13,943 nucleotides of DNA. Origin: an uncultured euryarchaeote. Its GTDB lineage: Archaea > Thermoplasmatota > Poseidoniia > Poseidoniales > Poseidoniaceae. Where the stretch lies: assembly GCA_937881505.1 (NCBI GenBank), contig CALGEM010000031.1, forward strand, positions 1 through 13,943, given 5' to 3'. The notes under the pieces were generated by a model. It searched no databases. It saw only the letters and a program-made list of their open reading frames with translations, and had not been told where the DNA came from. This document shows positions 6,849-13,538 of this stretch, piece after piece. Position numbers and translations under genes: made by a program. The first letter of the stretch is position 1. The number at the start of each line of letters is the position of its first letter.

Positions 6849-7850
6849 TCAAGCCGGTTGAATCACAGGAACGGGCACTTCGGAGAGGATCTTTCGGACG
6901 ATGTGCATGCCAGTGATGCCTCGGATCTTGGCCTCAGGCTTCATGTTGATTCGGTGGGAGATGATTTGCAAGGCGATGCCCTTGATGTCATCGGGGATGA
7001 CATAGTTTCGTCCTGCAACAGCGGCCGCTGCACGACCGGTCTTGAACAAGGCCTGACTGGCACGAGGTGAGGCTCCGTTGATGACGCGGTGGTCCTCACG
7101 GGTGCGCTGCACAATTTCGATGATGTAGGAGAGAATGGCTGGGTCAACATGCACCGTTTCAAGGGCTTTTTGCATGGCTACGACCTTCTTTGGCGAGGTG
7201 ACCTGTTCGACCACGTGCTCGTCCTGTCCTCGCAACTTACGTCGAGCGAGAATGGCTTTTTCCTCTGCACGGTCGGGGTAGCCCATGCTCATCTTCATCA
7301 GGAATCGGTCCATCTGTGCTTCTGGCAATGGGTACGTTCCTTCCTGCTCAATGGGGTTCTGCGTAGCCAACACAACGAAAGGTGCAGGGAGTTTGTGGGT
7401 AATTCCCTCAATGGTCACCTGCTTCTCTTCCATGGCTTCAAGCAAAGCTGCTTGGGTCTTGGGCGGTGCACGGTTGATTTCGTCAGCCAAAAGAATGTTT
7501 GAGAACAAAGGTCCAGCACGGAGTTTGAACTCACCGGATTTTTGGTCGTACATGTAGGTCCCCATGATGTCAGAGGGCAACAAGTCAGGCGTGAATTGAA
7601 CACGCTTGAACTTACAACCCAAGGCGCGAGCGAAGGTGTTGGCAAGCAAAGTCTTCGCTAGACCGGGGAAGTCCTCAAGCAGCATGTTGCCGTTGGAGAG
7701 GATACCGACCGTGACACGGCGCAGGTTCTCGTTTTTACCGATGATGACTTTGCTCACTTCATTCATGAGGCTGTTGGAAATAGCCGAGACGGTCGCGATC
7801 AAATCTTGGGTACGTGCGCCACCGGCGCCTGCTTGCATGCTTGCTTCCAT
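6849..7850 (-). CDS. MoxR-type AAA+ ATPase
   Basis: A 333-residue AAA+ ATPase of the MoxR branch. Walker A is the MoxR variant EDFPGLAKT (K66-T67), Walker B is LLADEINR (D123-E124), sensor 1 lies in LATQNPIEQ (N165), and an arginine in NGASPRASQA serves as sensor 2. MoxR proteins work as chaperone-like remodelers, usually with VWA-domain or DUF58 proteins that help mature or insert metal cofactors. No such partner is in the window; ParA follows instead. The frame is open 26 codons further upstream, but ATG 7850 is chosen because GAGGT stands seven bases before it and a TATA box lies at 7888-7894, inside what would otherwise be coding sequence. The specific client is unknown. Confidence 0.9.
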   Translation of the reverse strand: MEASMQAGAGGARTQDLIATVSAISNSLMNEVSKVIIGKNENLRRVTVGILSNGNMLLEDFPGLAKTLLANTFARALGCKFKRVQFTPDLLPSDIMGTYMYDQKSGEFKLRAGPLFSNILLADEINRAPPKTQAALLEAMEEKQVTIEGITHKLPAPFVVLATQNPIEQEGTYPLPEAQMDRFLMKMSMGYPDRAEEKAILARRKLRGQDEHVVEQVTSPKKVVAMQKALETVHVDPAILSYIIEIVQRTREDHRVINGASPRASQALFKTGRAAAAVAGRNYVIPDDIKGIALQIISHRINMKPEAKIRGITGMHIVRKILSEVPVPVIQPA

Positions 7851-7884
7851 CTCAAGACCTCGTTTGCAGGCAGATGTCTTCTCA

Positions 7885-7897
7885 TATCTTATATGAA
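7885..7897 (-). promoter_or_regulatory. TATA box of the moxR-parA transcription unit
   Basis: The minus strand reads TTCATATAAGATATG in the 98-base gap between infB and moxR. The TATAAG core is centred about 41 bases before ATG 7850, giving a predicted leader of about 14 bases that holds the GAGGT ribosome site. This is one of the best TATA matches in the window and implies that moxR is transcribed separately from the infB cluster. Confidence 0.6.
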
Positions 7898-7948
7898 TGT
7901 GTGCGCTTTCCTTGCTAAAAATGCTCATCCGAACATCATCGCAGTGAC

Positions 7949-9877
7949 CTATCGGCCCCAGAAGTGGTTGTCCTTGCGGTGAAGAGCGACGATTTCATCC
8001 AAAATCTCCTCTTCCAGCGGCGAGAGGTCCACCTTCTTCAGTCGCTTTACGTGGCGTTCGGGAACATCGACATAGAATTCGTCCAACTCCTCGATGTGGC
8101 GACCAACGGTGGGGCCTTGAACCGCCACGGCGACCTCTTCGCCCTGCATGGCTTCCTTCACGTCCTCGCTTGCACGGGTGCGCAAGCTCTTGACCTGGCC
8201 CACCGGCGTACCGTCCAGTTTCATCAATCGCTGACCGACATGGATTCGTCCCCCGAGCACCCGCATACCGACGATGGCCGGGCCCTTAGCACGGAAGGTG
8301 TGGTCCTTCAGATAACGCACCTTTCCGGGGTAGACCAGCGCTTCGCGCTGCTCTTCTTCAATGGCGGCTTTGGTGGTTTCTTGCCACTCCTCAAAGGCGT
8401 CCATGATGTGGTAAATGATGGGCCCGGAGATGAATTTGACTTCACCTTCGTCATCGGCGAGTTGTTGGGCCACATCGCTCGTGTTCGCCTTGGTCGAGAA
8501 ACCAAGAATGACCTTCTGAAGGGGGTCAACAGCGGATTTGGCCATCAAGATGTCCTTCTTGTTGACGGGGCCAACCGTGGCTTGACGCACCGGGATGTTC
8601 CGTTGATGTAATTCAAAGGCGAGGGCTTCCAACCCACCGACGGTATCGGCCTTGATGACCACGCCCGTACGGTCTTCTTCCGCTCCGCGACATTCACCTT
8701 TGGCGGTGTGTTCTTGGAAGGATTGGCGAGCAAAAATCTCCTTGCACGAAGAGCACATGACCGGCATGCTGTTGAAAATCGCCCGCCATTCTTCCCGAAT
8801 CGCTTCCTCGGCGACCTCAATTTCTTCGGGGGTGTTGGCCAAATGCAGCGTTGTACCGGCGATGGTGGCTTCGAGCTTTGGCGCCACGATCTTGACACCA
8901 CAGGCGGCTTCTACGCCGTCAAAATTGACCCAGCGCTTCCCGGCGTCTCGCATTTCCGCCATGCCCTGAGGCCGCTTGAGCCCCTTGATGTGGGTCGTAA
9001 ACGGTCCGTCCTGGCCGGCGAGCATGATGGTGTCGCCGACCTTGAGCTCACCTCGATAGAGGATGACATCGACCGTTTTGCCCATGCCAACCTCGTCTCG
9101 CATCTCCAAAACGGTTCCTTGTGCCGACCCGAGGGTATCGGTCAAACGGTCTTCGAGGAAACGCTCGGCCAAGCCGACGGTGACCGCCAGCAGGTCTTGG
9201 AGCCCTTCTCCCTCCTTGGCCGACATGGGGACGAGGGCGACGTTTTGTCGGAAATCTCGGATTTGGTCGTAGCGCTCGAGATTAAACCCGTGCTCGGAGA
9301 ATTGACCAATGGTCTTCCAGTACCGGTCTTCAAACAACGCACGTACATCTTCTCGTTGAGCCTGGAACGACTCAACGAAGGAACGCCCTCGCTCGCTTCG
9401 CCAACCGTGAAGGCGGTCAATCTTGTTTCCAGCAATGACAAACGGCGTGCGAGTTTCCTTGAGAATGTTGAGAGATTCGATGGTTTGGGGCTGCAAGCCC
9501 TCCATGATGTCAACCACCAAGACGGCGATGTCAGCCACGGACCCGCCTCGGTTTCGAAGTGAAGCGAAGGAATGGTGCCCTGGAGTGTCAATGAATAACA
9601 ATCCGGGTGATTTGAAATTCTTCCCACCCAACATGGCGGCGCACGTTTCGTTGAGGACGTCCGCCGGCACTTCGGTGGCGCCAATGTGTTGGGTGATGCC
9701 GCCGGCTTCTCGGTCCATCACGCTGGCTTGGCGCTGGCTGCCGATGGAGCGAACCATGTCGAGGACACTGGTCTTTCCGTGGTCGACGTGACCGAGAACC
9801 GATACAATCGGTTGTCGGTTGTGGCCACGCAAAGGTGCCTCGCCTTCATCGGCGGGTGTGACCTCTTCGTCAGCCAT
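7949..9877 (-). CDS. infB: Archaeal translation initiation factor aIF5B (IF2-like GTPase)
   Basis: A 642-residue GTPase that promotes subunit joining at translation initiation. G motifs are complete: GHVDHGKTS (residues 29-37), switch I AGGITQHIG, DTPGHHSF from 97, NKID (151-154) and SAK (219-221). A beta-barrel domain II follows, then the IF2 third domain (VVIKADTVGGLEAL from 406), a second barrel and the C-terminal helix typical of a/eIF5B. ATG 9877 is chosen over TTG 9892 because GGTGAT lies just upstream of it, although only three bases separate the two. The bacterial-type N-terminal extension is absent, as in archaea. Between domain II and domain III there is a Cys-rich insert, C375-x2-C378-x11-H390-x5-C396, described separately. 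That makes the protein somewhat longer than the usual archaeal factor of about 590-600 residues. It follows ndk by 34 bases. Confidence 0.95.
   Translation of the reverse strand: MADEEVTPADEGEAPLRGHNRQPIVSVLGHVDHGKTSVLDMVRSIGSQRQASVMDREAGGITQHIGATEVPADVLNETCAAMLGGKNFKSPGLLFIDTPGHHSFASLRNRGGSVADIAVLVVDIMEGLQPQTIESLNILKETRTPFVIAGNKIDRLHGWRSERGRSFVESFQAQREDVRALFEDRYWKTIGQFSEHGFNLERYDQIRDFRQNVALVPMSAKEGEGLQDLLAVTVGLAERFLEDRLTDTLGSAQGTVLEMRDEVGMGKTVDVILYRGELKVGDTIMLAGQDGPFTTHIKGLKRPQGMAEMRDAGKRWVNFDGVEAACGVKIVAPKLEATIAGTTLHLANTPEEIEVAEEAIREEWRAIFNSMPVMCSSCKEIFARQSFQEHTAKGECRGAEEDRTGVVIKADTVGGLEALAFELHQRNIPVRQATVGPVNKKDILMAKSAVDPLQKVILGFSTKANTSDVAQQLADDEGEVKFISGPIIYHIMDAFEEWQETTKAAIEEEQREALVYPGKVRYLKDHTFRAKGPAIVGMRVLGGRIHVGQRLMKLDGTPVGQVKSLRTRASEDVKEAMQGEEVAVAVQGPTVGRHIEELDEFYVDVPERHVKRLKKVDLSPLEEEILDEIVALHRKDNHFWGR
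8690..8755 (-). other. C2HC zinc-finger-like insert within aIF5B
   Basis: Residues 375-396 of aIF5B spell C-x2-C-x11-H-x5-C with an aromatic core (EIF, SF) as in small C2HC fingers. It sits where other aIF5B proteins have a short linker of charged helix. Zinc binding is inferred from spacing only. Confidence 0.6.
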
Positions 9878-9911
9878 GGTATCACCACTCAATGTGCGGT
9901 GTTATGAGGGT

Positions 9912-10358
9912 TCACTCGTAAACCCATGTGCCCATGGTGTTCTCCCAAGACATCAAGCCCTCGGGGAACCACAAGCCAAGCTCGAATTCAGCCGTTTCCG
10001 GGGCATCAGAGCCGTGAATCATGTTGTAGCCCATGTCCATGCCGAAGTCGCCACGGATGGTGCCTGGGTCGGCGTTTCGGCCGTTGGTAGCGCCAATGAG
10101 TTTGCGAGCGACAGCAATGGCTTCAACACCTTGCCAGGCCATGCAAACGACAGGACCGGAGGTCACGAATTTGATGAGACCTGGGAAGAAGGGGCGTTCC
10201 TTGTGGACATCGTAGTGTGAACGAGCGATTTCTTCGGTCGGCACCATGGCCTTTAGGCCGACGAGTTTGAGGCCCTTTCGCTCAAATCGTCCAATAATTT
10301 CGCTGATGAGGCCTCGCTGCACGCCGTCGGGTTTGATCATAACATAGGTCGTTTCCAT
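9912..10358 (-). CDS. ndk: Nucleoside diphosphate kinase
   Basis: A 148-residue protein, the family's usual size, that transfers the gamma-phosphate between nucleoside triphosphates and diphosphates through a phosphohistidine. The catalytic histidine is H115 in YNMIHGSDAPETA. Nucleotide-binding residues are in place: K9 (MIKPDG), T91-N92 (GATNGR), R102 (GTIRGDFG) and N112. ATG 10358 is chosen over GTG 10367 because GGTGA lies five bases before it. The gene sits between rpl24e and infB, as in many archaeal genomes, and is probably part of the same transcript. A TATA-like element in the 71-base gap upstream could add an internal promoter. Confidence 0.97.
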   Translation of the reverse strand: METTYVMIKPDGVQRGLISEIIGRFERKGLKLVGLKAMVPTEEIARSHYDVHKERPFFPGLIKFVTSGPVVCMAWQGVEAIAVARKLIGATNGRNADPGTIRGDFGMDMGYNMIHGSDAPETAEFELGLWFPEGLMSWENTMGTWVYE

Positions 10359-10388
10359 GGTGTTCACCGTACCGACCCAAAAGTGACC

Positions 10389-10399
10389 CGTTTATGGGC
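10389..10399 (-). promoter_or_regulatory. Possible internal promoter (TATA-like) before ndk
   Basis: The gap between rpl24e and ndk is the longest within the ribosomal cluster, at 71 bases. On the minus strand it contains CCCATAAACG, centred about 35 bases before ATG 10358. Just upstream, at 10410-10422, is a small GGGCT-GTG-AGCCC inverted repeat. Together they may let ndk-infB be transcribed independently; both are weak signals. Confidence 0.3.
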
Positions 10400-10429
10400 G
10401 TTGCTGTGGGGCTGTGAGCCCGTCAACGT

Positions 10430-10621
10430 TCACTGAATGCCGCCCTTGACGAAGTGGCGAGTCCACTTCACCTTGCGAGCGTTGCGCTTTAGTTGGAGTT
10501 GGTTCTTGCGAGCCTTGCTGCTCTTGAACCACAGTACGCTGCCGTCCTTGCGGACAAACATCATGCCGGTACCGGGTTCAATCTCTTCACCCGTAAAGTT
10601 GCAAATTCGTCGTTCTGGCAT
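10430..10621 (-). CDS. rpl24e: Large-subunit ribosomal protein eL24 (L24e), zinc ligands mostly lost
   Basis: A 63-residue ribosomal protein recognised from EPGTGMMFVRKDGSVLWF followed by SSKARKNQLxLKRNxRKxKWT. Archaeal homologues usually carry a zinc site of four cysteines (C-x2-C, then C-x3-C). Here only C7 remains; the others are T10, K33 and A37. ATG 10621 is preferred over GTG 10630 because GGTGA lies five bases before it. That Shine-Dalgarno includes the TGA stop of the upstream rps28e gene, a tight coupling of the two. Confidence 0.95.
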   Translation of the reverse strand: MPERRICNFTGEEIEPGTGMMFVRKDGSVLWFKSSKARKNQLQLKRNARKVKWTRHFVKGGIQ

Positions 10622-10626
10622 TGTTC

Positions 10627-10851
10627 TCACCGTGCGTTCAGCTTACGGGCTTCACGGCCCGTGTCCTTGAGCATCAAAATGTCGCCAACTCGAATAGGTC
10701 CGACGACGTTTCGGCTGATGATACGGCCAACGTCCCGGGGGTTGGGGGCGTCGTTGACACGCACCTTGACTTGCGTTGCTTCACCGGTCATACCGGTTCG
10801 GCCGACGATTTCGACCACTTCTGCTGGCCATCCACCAAGTTCTTCACTCAT
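10627..10851 (-). CDS. rps28e: Small-subunit ribosomal protein eS28
   Basis: A 74-residue protein of usual length. The family core EVVEIVGRTGMTGEATQVKV and the nearly invariant C-terminal motif GDILMLKDTGREARKL are both present. It sits on the small subunit near the mRNA exit. ATG 10851 is preferred to TTG 10860. It lies 23 bases downstream of the L7Ae gene and is followed after five bases by rpl24e, whose ribosome site overlaps its stop codon. L7Ae-S28e-L24e-NDK-IF2 is a conserved archaeal gene order. Confidence 0.96.
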   Translation of the reverse strand: MSEELGGWPAEVVEIVGRTGMTGEATQVKVRVNDAPNPRDVGRIISRNVVGPIRVGDILMLKDTGREARKLNAR

Positions 10852-10874
10852 CGTACTCAACTCGTAATGGACGC

Positions 10875-11249
10875 TCAGTTGTTCTTGAGGCCTTTGATTT
10901 CCTCAACAACTTCGTGGAATTTCTCTTGGGCACCTTTGGTGATTTCCATGACAGCGATGGAGGCTGCGGTGGTGTCCTTTGGCATGCCGATGCCCTTGGC
11001 AAGGAATTCTTGGCTGGGCACATAGCCGTATGGAATGTCTTTCTCTTCACAAATCAACGGGATGTGGGCGAGCAACTCAGGAGGGTTCACGTCCTCGGCG
11101 AGGATGATGAACTGGGCCGTACCGCGCTCGGCGGCTTTGGTCACTTCGTTGCTTCCTTTCTTGACACGACCGTTCTTGTTGAGGTCGATCATTTCGTAGA
11201 TTTTGTTGGCTAGGTCTTCTGGGGTTTCAAATTGCACATGTACACTCAT
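10875..11249 (-). CDS. rpl7ae: Ribosomal protein L7Ae (kink-turn RNA-binding protein)
   Basis: A 124-residue protein that binds kink-turns in 23S rRNA and also serves as the shared core of archaeal C/D and H/ACA guide RNPs and of RNase P. The RNA-contact signature KKGSNEVTKAAERG is followed by IILAEDVNPPELLAHIP and IPYGYVPS, all diagnostic. The frame is open 48 codons further upstream, but ATG 11249 is the start: AGGAGAG stands six bases before it, the family begins here, and a TATA box lies in the upstream stretch. It heads the ribosomal cluster. Confidence 0.96.
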   Translation of the reverse strand: MSVHVQFETPEDLANKIYEMIDLNKNGRVKKGSNEVTKAAERGTAQFIILAEDVNPPELLAHIPLICEEKDIPYGYVPSQEFLAKGIGMPKDTTAASIAVMEITKGAQEKFHEVVEEIKGLKNN

Positions 11250-11300
11250 TGGAATCTCTCCTTCCTCGTGATAGGGGCATCCCTCCGCACGACCCCGCGG

Positions 11301-11308
11301 ATATAAAC
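11301..11308 (-). promoter_or_regulatory. TATA box of the L7Ae-S28e-L24e-ndk-infB cluster
   Basis: The minus strand reads GCGTTTATATCC in an otherwise GC-rich stretch, about 55 bases before the L7Ae ATG. The predicted transcription start is near 11278, giving a leader of about 29 bases that contains the AGGAGAG ribosome site. The 127-base gap after prs has room for this promoter and contains no other gene. Confidence 0.6.
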
Positions 11309-11376
11309 GCAACGGCGAGACTATCGGAGTGTATTTTGTCCCATTCCCACCCGAATGTAGCGCAGTGCCCTGTTTC

Positions 11377-12324
11377 TCACAATGAAAGGCCAAGTTCGCC
11401 CAAGATTTCGTTCACGCCCCGAGCCAGCGCCGGGCCTCCAGAAATGACGTCCCGAGCATTGGGCAGTGAACCCGTTGCATGCACACCGTCCACGTAGCGA
11501 AGCAGACGAGCGATGGCACCGCCGGTGAACAGGCCGTGGCTGCAAGCGGCGTGAACTTCCACAGCACCTTGGCTTCGAAGCGCCTCGGCAGCTCGGCAAA
11601 TCGTTCCGCCGGTTGCGATCATGTCGTCCACGATGGCGACCGATTTTCCATCCACGTCCAAATCTTTGGCCTTGTGGACGATGGTGTGAGCGTCGATTCG
11701 CGTTTTCTCAAGGTAGGAAAACTCACAGCCGATTTGCTGAGCCACGCTGGACGCTCGGTCGATGGCGCCTTTGTCGGGTGAGAGGATGAAATCCGGATTG
11801 ACCGACGCCTTCAGATGGTCGGCGAGTTCGGGCATGGCGCTGATGCAGGCGACTGGAATGGACATCTCGCTGAGCACCGCCGGTGCATGGAGGTCCAAGA
11901 CCACCATGCCGTCGCAACGCGTCGCCAACATGTTTGCGATGGCACGAGCCGAAATCGATTCACCAGGCTTGAATCGCTTGTCTTGACGAGAGTACCCAAA
12001 ATACGGAACGGCCAAAATTACACCTTTTCCGACATCAGGCAGGGTCTGGGGGCCGATTTCTCGCAAATTTTGCAAACGGCCCGCTCGAACGTCTTGGATG
12101 GCGTCCAACATCAGCAAGGTTTCCACGATGCCAGAATCGGGGAAGGTGTTTGAAACGAGGACGACCGGCTCATCGCGAAGCGCTTGAATCGTCTCCGTAG
12201 GGATTCGAATGTAGCCTTCCGTGTCAGGAAAGCGCCGAGTCTCAAGGGCGTGGTGTTCCCAACCCATCGCTTCGGCGAGTTGGCCCGCCATGGACGCTGC
12301 GTTGCTGCCCGATACGACGACCAT
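11377..12324 (-). CDS. prs: Ribose-phosphate pyrophosphokinase (PRPP synthetase)
   Basis: A 315-residue enzyme that makes PRPP from ribose 5-phosphate and ATP for nucleotide, histidine and tryptophan synthesis. The catalytic loop is seen in YFGYSRQDKRFKPGE (residues 108-122), the metal/ATP region in LDLHAPAV (143-150), and the PRPP-binding loop in IVDDMIATGGT (231-241). ATG 12324 starts the family's N-terminal strand MVVVSGS and follows GGGGAT. The longer open frame merely reads through the tRNA gene upstream. Compared with compact archaeal enzymes of about 285 residues it has an extra segment of roughly 17 residues at about 81-99 (AGRLQNLREIG, then PQTLPDVGKG), just before the strand leading to the catalytic loop. 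It lies 68 bases after tRNA-Ile and may be cotranscribed with it. Confidence 0.95.
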   Translation of the reverse strand: MVVVSGSNAASMAGQLAEAMGWEHHALETRRFPDTEGYIRIPTETIQALRDEPVVLVSNTFPDSGIVETLLMLDAIQDVRAGRLQNLREIGPQTLPDVGKGVILAVPYFGYSRQDKRFKPGESISARAIANMLATRCDGMVVLDLHAPAVLSEMSIPVACISAMPELADHLKASVNPDFILSPDKGAIDRASSVAQQIGCEFSYLEKTRIDAHTIVHKAKDLDVDGKSVAIVDDMIATGGTICRAAEALRSQGAVEVHAACSHGLFTGGAIARLLRYVDGVHATGSLPNARDVISGGPALARGVNEILGELGLSL

Positions 12325-12392
12325 GCCATCCCCTTGGTCAATCCCAGCGGCTGGCCCTTCATGTTCTTTGCGAGACGCTTGGAAAGCAAAGG

Positions 12393-12469
12393 TGGTGCGC
12401 GAGGCAGGACTTGAACCTGCGACCTCCCGGTTATCAGCCGGGTGCTCTAACCGACTAAGCCACCCGCGC
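12393..12469 (-). tRNA. tRNA-Ile(GAT) with encoded 3' CCA
   Basis: The minus strand folds into a full cloverleaf. The acceptor stem is GCGCGGG with CTCGCGC (one G-U pair), the D stem GCTT/GAGC, and the anticodon stem CCCGG/CCGGG around loop CTGATAA, giving anticodon GAT. The variable loop is AGGTC and the T stem GCAGG/CCTGC around TTCAAGT. The body is 74 bases (12396-12469) with discriminator A, and CCA is encoded at 12393-12395. No intron is present. Confidence 0.97.
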
Positions 12470-12495
12470 AAGGGTAAACTCGCCGACTTGACCCC

Positions 12496-12513
12496 CCGTC
12501 ATAAGCATGACGG
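12496..12513. repeat. Perfect 7-bp inverted repeat between the PRC-barrel gene and tRNA-Ile
   Basis: CCGTCAT-AAGC-ATGACGG forms a hairpin 31 bases after the PRC-barrel stop codon and 27 bases before the tRNA. On the minus strand its loop region reads CTTATGAC, a possible tRNA TATA element. It could be a transcription end for the upstream gene or an operator over the tRNA promoter. No T-run follows it. Confidence 0.45.
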
Positions 12514-12544
12514 CTCGCGAAGCAATCCTTCTGGTCGAAAGCGT

Positions 12545-13129
12545 TCACTCTTCTTCCATGCTGTTGATCGTGATGTACGATGGCAACTGCATGACTTTCT
12601 CGAAGGTGCGCGAAAGAACGACTTCATCCAGGCGCTCACGGGTTCGTGCGAGGGCCGTGATTGGAATGCGGATTTCCTGGTCGACGCCGAACTCCATCTG
12701 CATGCGCATGCGCGTGGTCACGATGACGCCCTTGTAGGTGCGCTTCACACGGAACAGGCCGGTGATAACGCCGATTTCTTCACCTTGGTTGTCGAGCACG
12801 GCTCGGTCCAGCATTTCATCAGGTGCGTACAACTTCTCGTCAATTCGCACGGTGTTTCGCCAGCGGCGCTGCAATTCTCGCATGGATTTTGACAGCTTGA
12901 CGGTCCCGTCTCCTCGGATACTGTGAACCAGTTCCTTGGGCAGTGGGGCCAATTCGGCCGGCTTTCGCATGTATTCGTCAGCAACGTCGGGTGCCACTTG
13001 GATCCGCATGGATTGCACACGGGCCTCGTTTGGGTGGTGTCGCTCACCCACAATCGTTCCTACTTTCTTATCGTTGACATAGACATCCCGGTGTACTAAT
13101 TCCTGGATGTTGTAATCTGTGTTTTTCAT
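12545..13129 (-). CDS. PRC-barrel domain protein with two barrel copies
   Basis: A 194-residue protein with two related small-barrel halves. The first (about residues 10-85) has HRDVYVNDKKVGTIVGE, and the second (about 100-185) has DRAVLDNQGEEIGVITGLF. Both follow the PRC-barrel pattern of a strand, a G-x-I/V-x-G turn and a second strand. PRC-barrels are found in RNA-processing, photosynthetic and cell-division proteins; in euryarchaea, small PRC-barrel proteins include the CdpB division factors. Which role applies here is not shown by the sequence. The start is ATG 13129, with AGGAGAG seven bases before it, the same ribosome site as rpl7ae. A good TATA box lies upstream. The gene opens the whole minus-strand block and is followed by tRNA-Ile. 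Confidence 0.8.
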   Translation of the reverse strand: MKNTDYNIQELVHRDVYVNDKKVGTIVGERHHPNEARVQSMRIQVAPDVADEYMRKPAELAPLPKELVHSIRGDGTVKLSKSMRELQRRWRNTVRIDEKLYAPDEMLDRAVLDNQGEEIGVITGLFRVKRTYKGVIVTTRMRMQMEFGVDQEIRIPITALARTRERLDEVVLSRTFEKVMQLPSYITINSMEEE

Positions 13130-13184
13130 TTCCCATCTCTCCTACCGATTTTCTTCGGCTTACCCTCCTGTCGCCCTCGGCCCC

Positions 13185-13196
13185 TAATATATTCTT
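13185..13196 (-). promoter_or_regulatory. TATA box of the PRC-barrel gene
   Basis: The minus strand reads AGAATATATTAGG, centred about 60 bases before ATG 13129. Predicted transcription start is near 13163, with a leader of about 33 bases. The flanking ATTCT-TCGC-AGAAT (13191-13204) is a small inverted repeat overlapping the box. Confidence 0.5.
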
Positions 13197-13470
13197 CGCA
13201 GAATAAAATATCATTTCCAATTACATTTGACGCATAATGCAAGGTTCAACCAATTGAAATATAGAAAATAATTCGTTTTTCAATGTCGCATAACGCGTCA
13301 ATCTGCAGTTGAAATGTTTCCAATCAACCCAGAGAATTAGAATCGCTTTCCAATTGGAAACCTCTTTCTGCATCGAACGGCTTGAATCGGCCCTGGAATG
13401 AGGTCAAATTTTCCCTAATTTCAATATATTCCAATTGAAAATTTAGAAAATTAGCCTTTTTTTTCAAACT
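13197..13470. repeat. AT-rich intergenic region with dispersed CCAATTGAAA-type elements
   Basis: This gene-free stretch holds TTTCCAATT at 13214-13222 and CCAATTGAAA at 13250-13259. TTTCCAATC follows at 13317-13325, then the palindrome TTTCCAATTGGAAA at 13347-13360. TTCCAATTGAAA lies at 13429-13440. The copies at 13250 and 13431 are both followed by a similar A/T tract ending AGAAAAT. A run of eight T follows at 13457-13464. I see no RNA gene or open frame worth reporting here. The elements could be regulator sites for the two divergent genes or part of a replication origin. Confidence 0.6.
13347..13360. promoter_or_regulatory. Perfect 14-bp palindrome TTTCCAATTGGAAA, possible operator or ORB-like dyad
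   Basis: A fully self-complementary 14-mer followed by C, giving TTCCAATTGGAAAC. The known archaeal origin recognition box has a TTCCAnTGGAAAC-like dyad followed by a G-rich half. The dyad half fits with one extra base, but the G-rich half is absent. No orc1/cdc6 gene is in the window. Confidence 0.4.
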
Positions 13471-13513
13471 TTACACGCCTGAATGAACCAAGATGTGCGG
13501 CAAGGAGTCTTGA
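13469..13513 (+). promoter_or_regulatory. Candidate promoter and ribosome site leading into the right-edge gene
   Basis: A TATA-like CTTTACAC (13469-13476) is followed about 26 bases later by AAGGAG (13502-13507) and, five bases on, ATG 13513. That ATG opens only nine codons (MKTVRLVGP), whose stop overlaps ATG 13539 of the long frame as ATGA. The signals therefore point at the short frame, not directly at the long one. Confidence 0.4.
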
Positions 13514-13538
13514 TGAAGACCGTCCGTCTCGTCGGACC

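Noticed and set aside
8708..9562. 284-codon plus-strand frame opposite infB
   Set aside because: A shadow of a highly conserved gene; its product has no recognisable features.
11250..11393. 48 extra N-terminal codons on L7Ae
   Set aside because: They cross the TATA box and leader and have no family similarity; AGGAGAG marks ATG 11249.
12325..12471. 49 extra N-terminal codons on PRPP synthetase
   Set aside because: They are the translation of the tRNA-Ile gene and its spacer.
13457..13464. Run of eight T as a transcription terminator
   Set aside because: No plus-strand gene ends upstream of it, and on the minus strand it lies upstream of the PRC-barrel promoter.
13197..13470. CRISPR array
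   Set aside because: The repeated elements are about 10-14 bases, irregularly spaced and imperfect; there are no uniform spacers and no cas genes.
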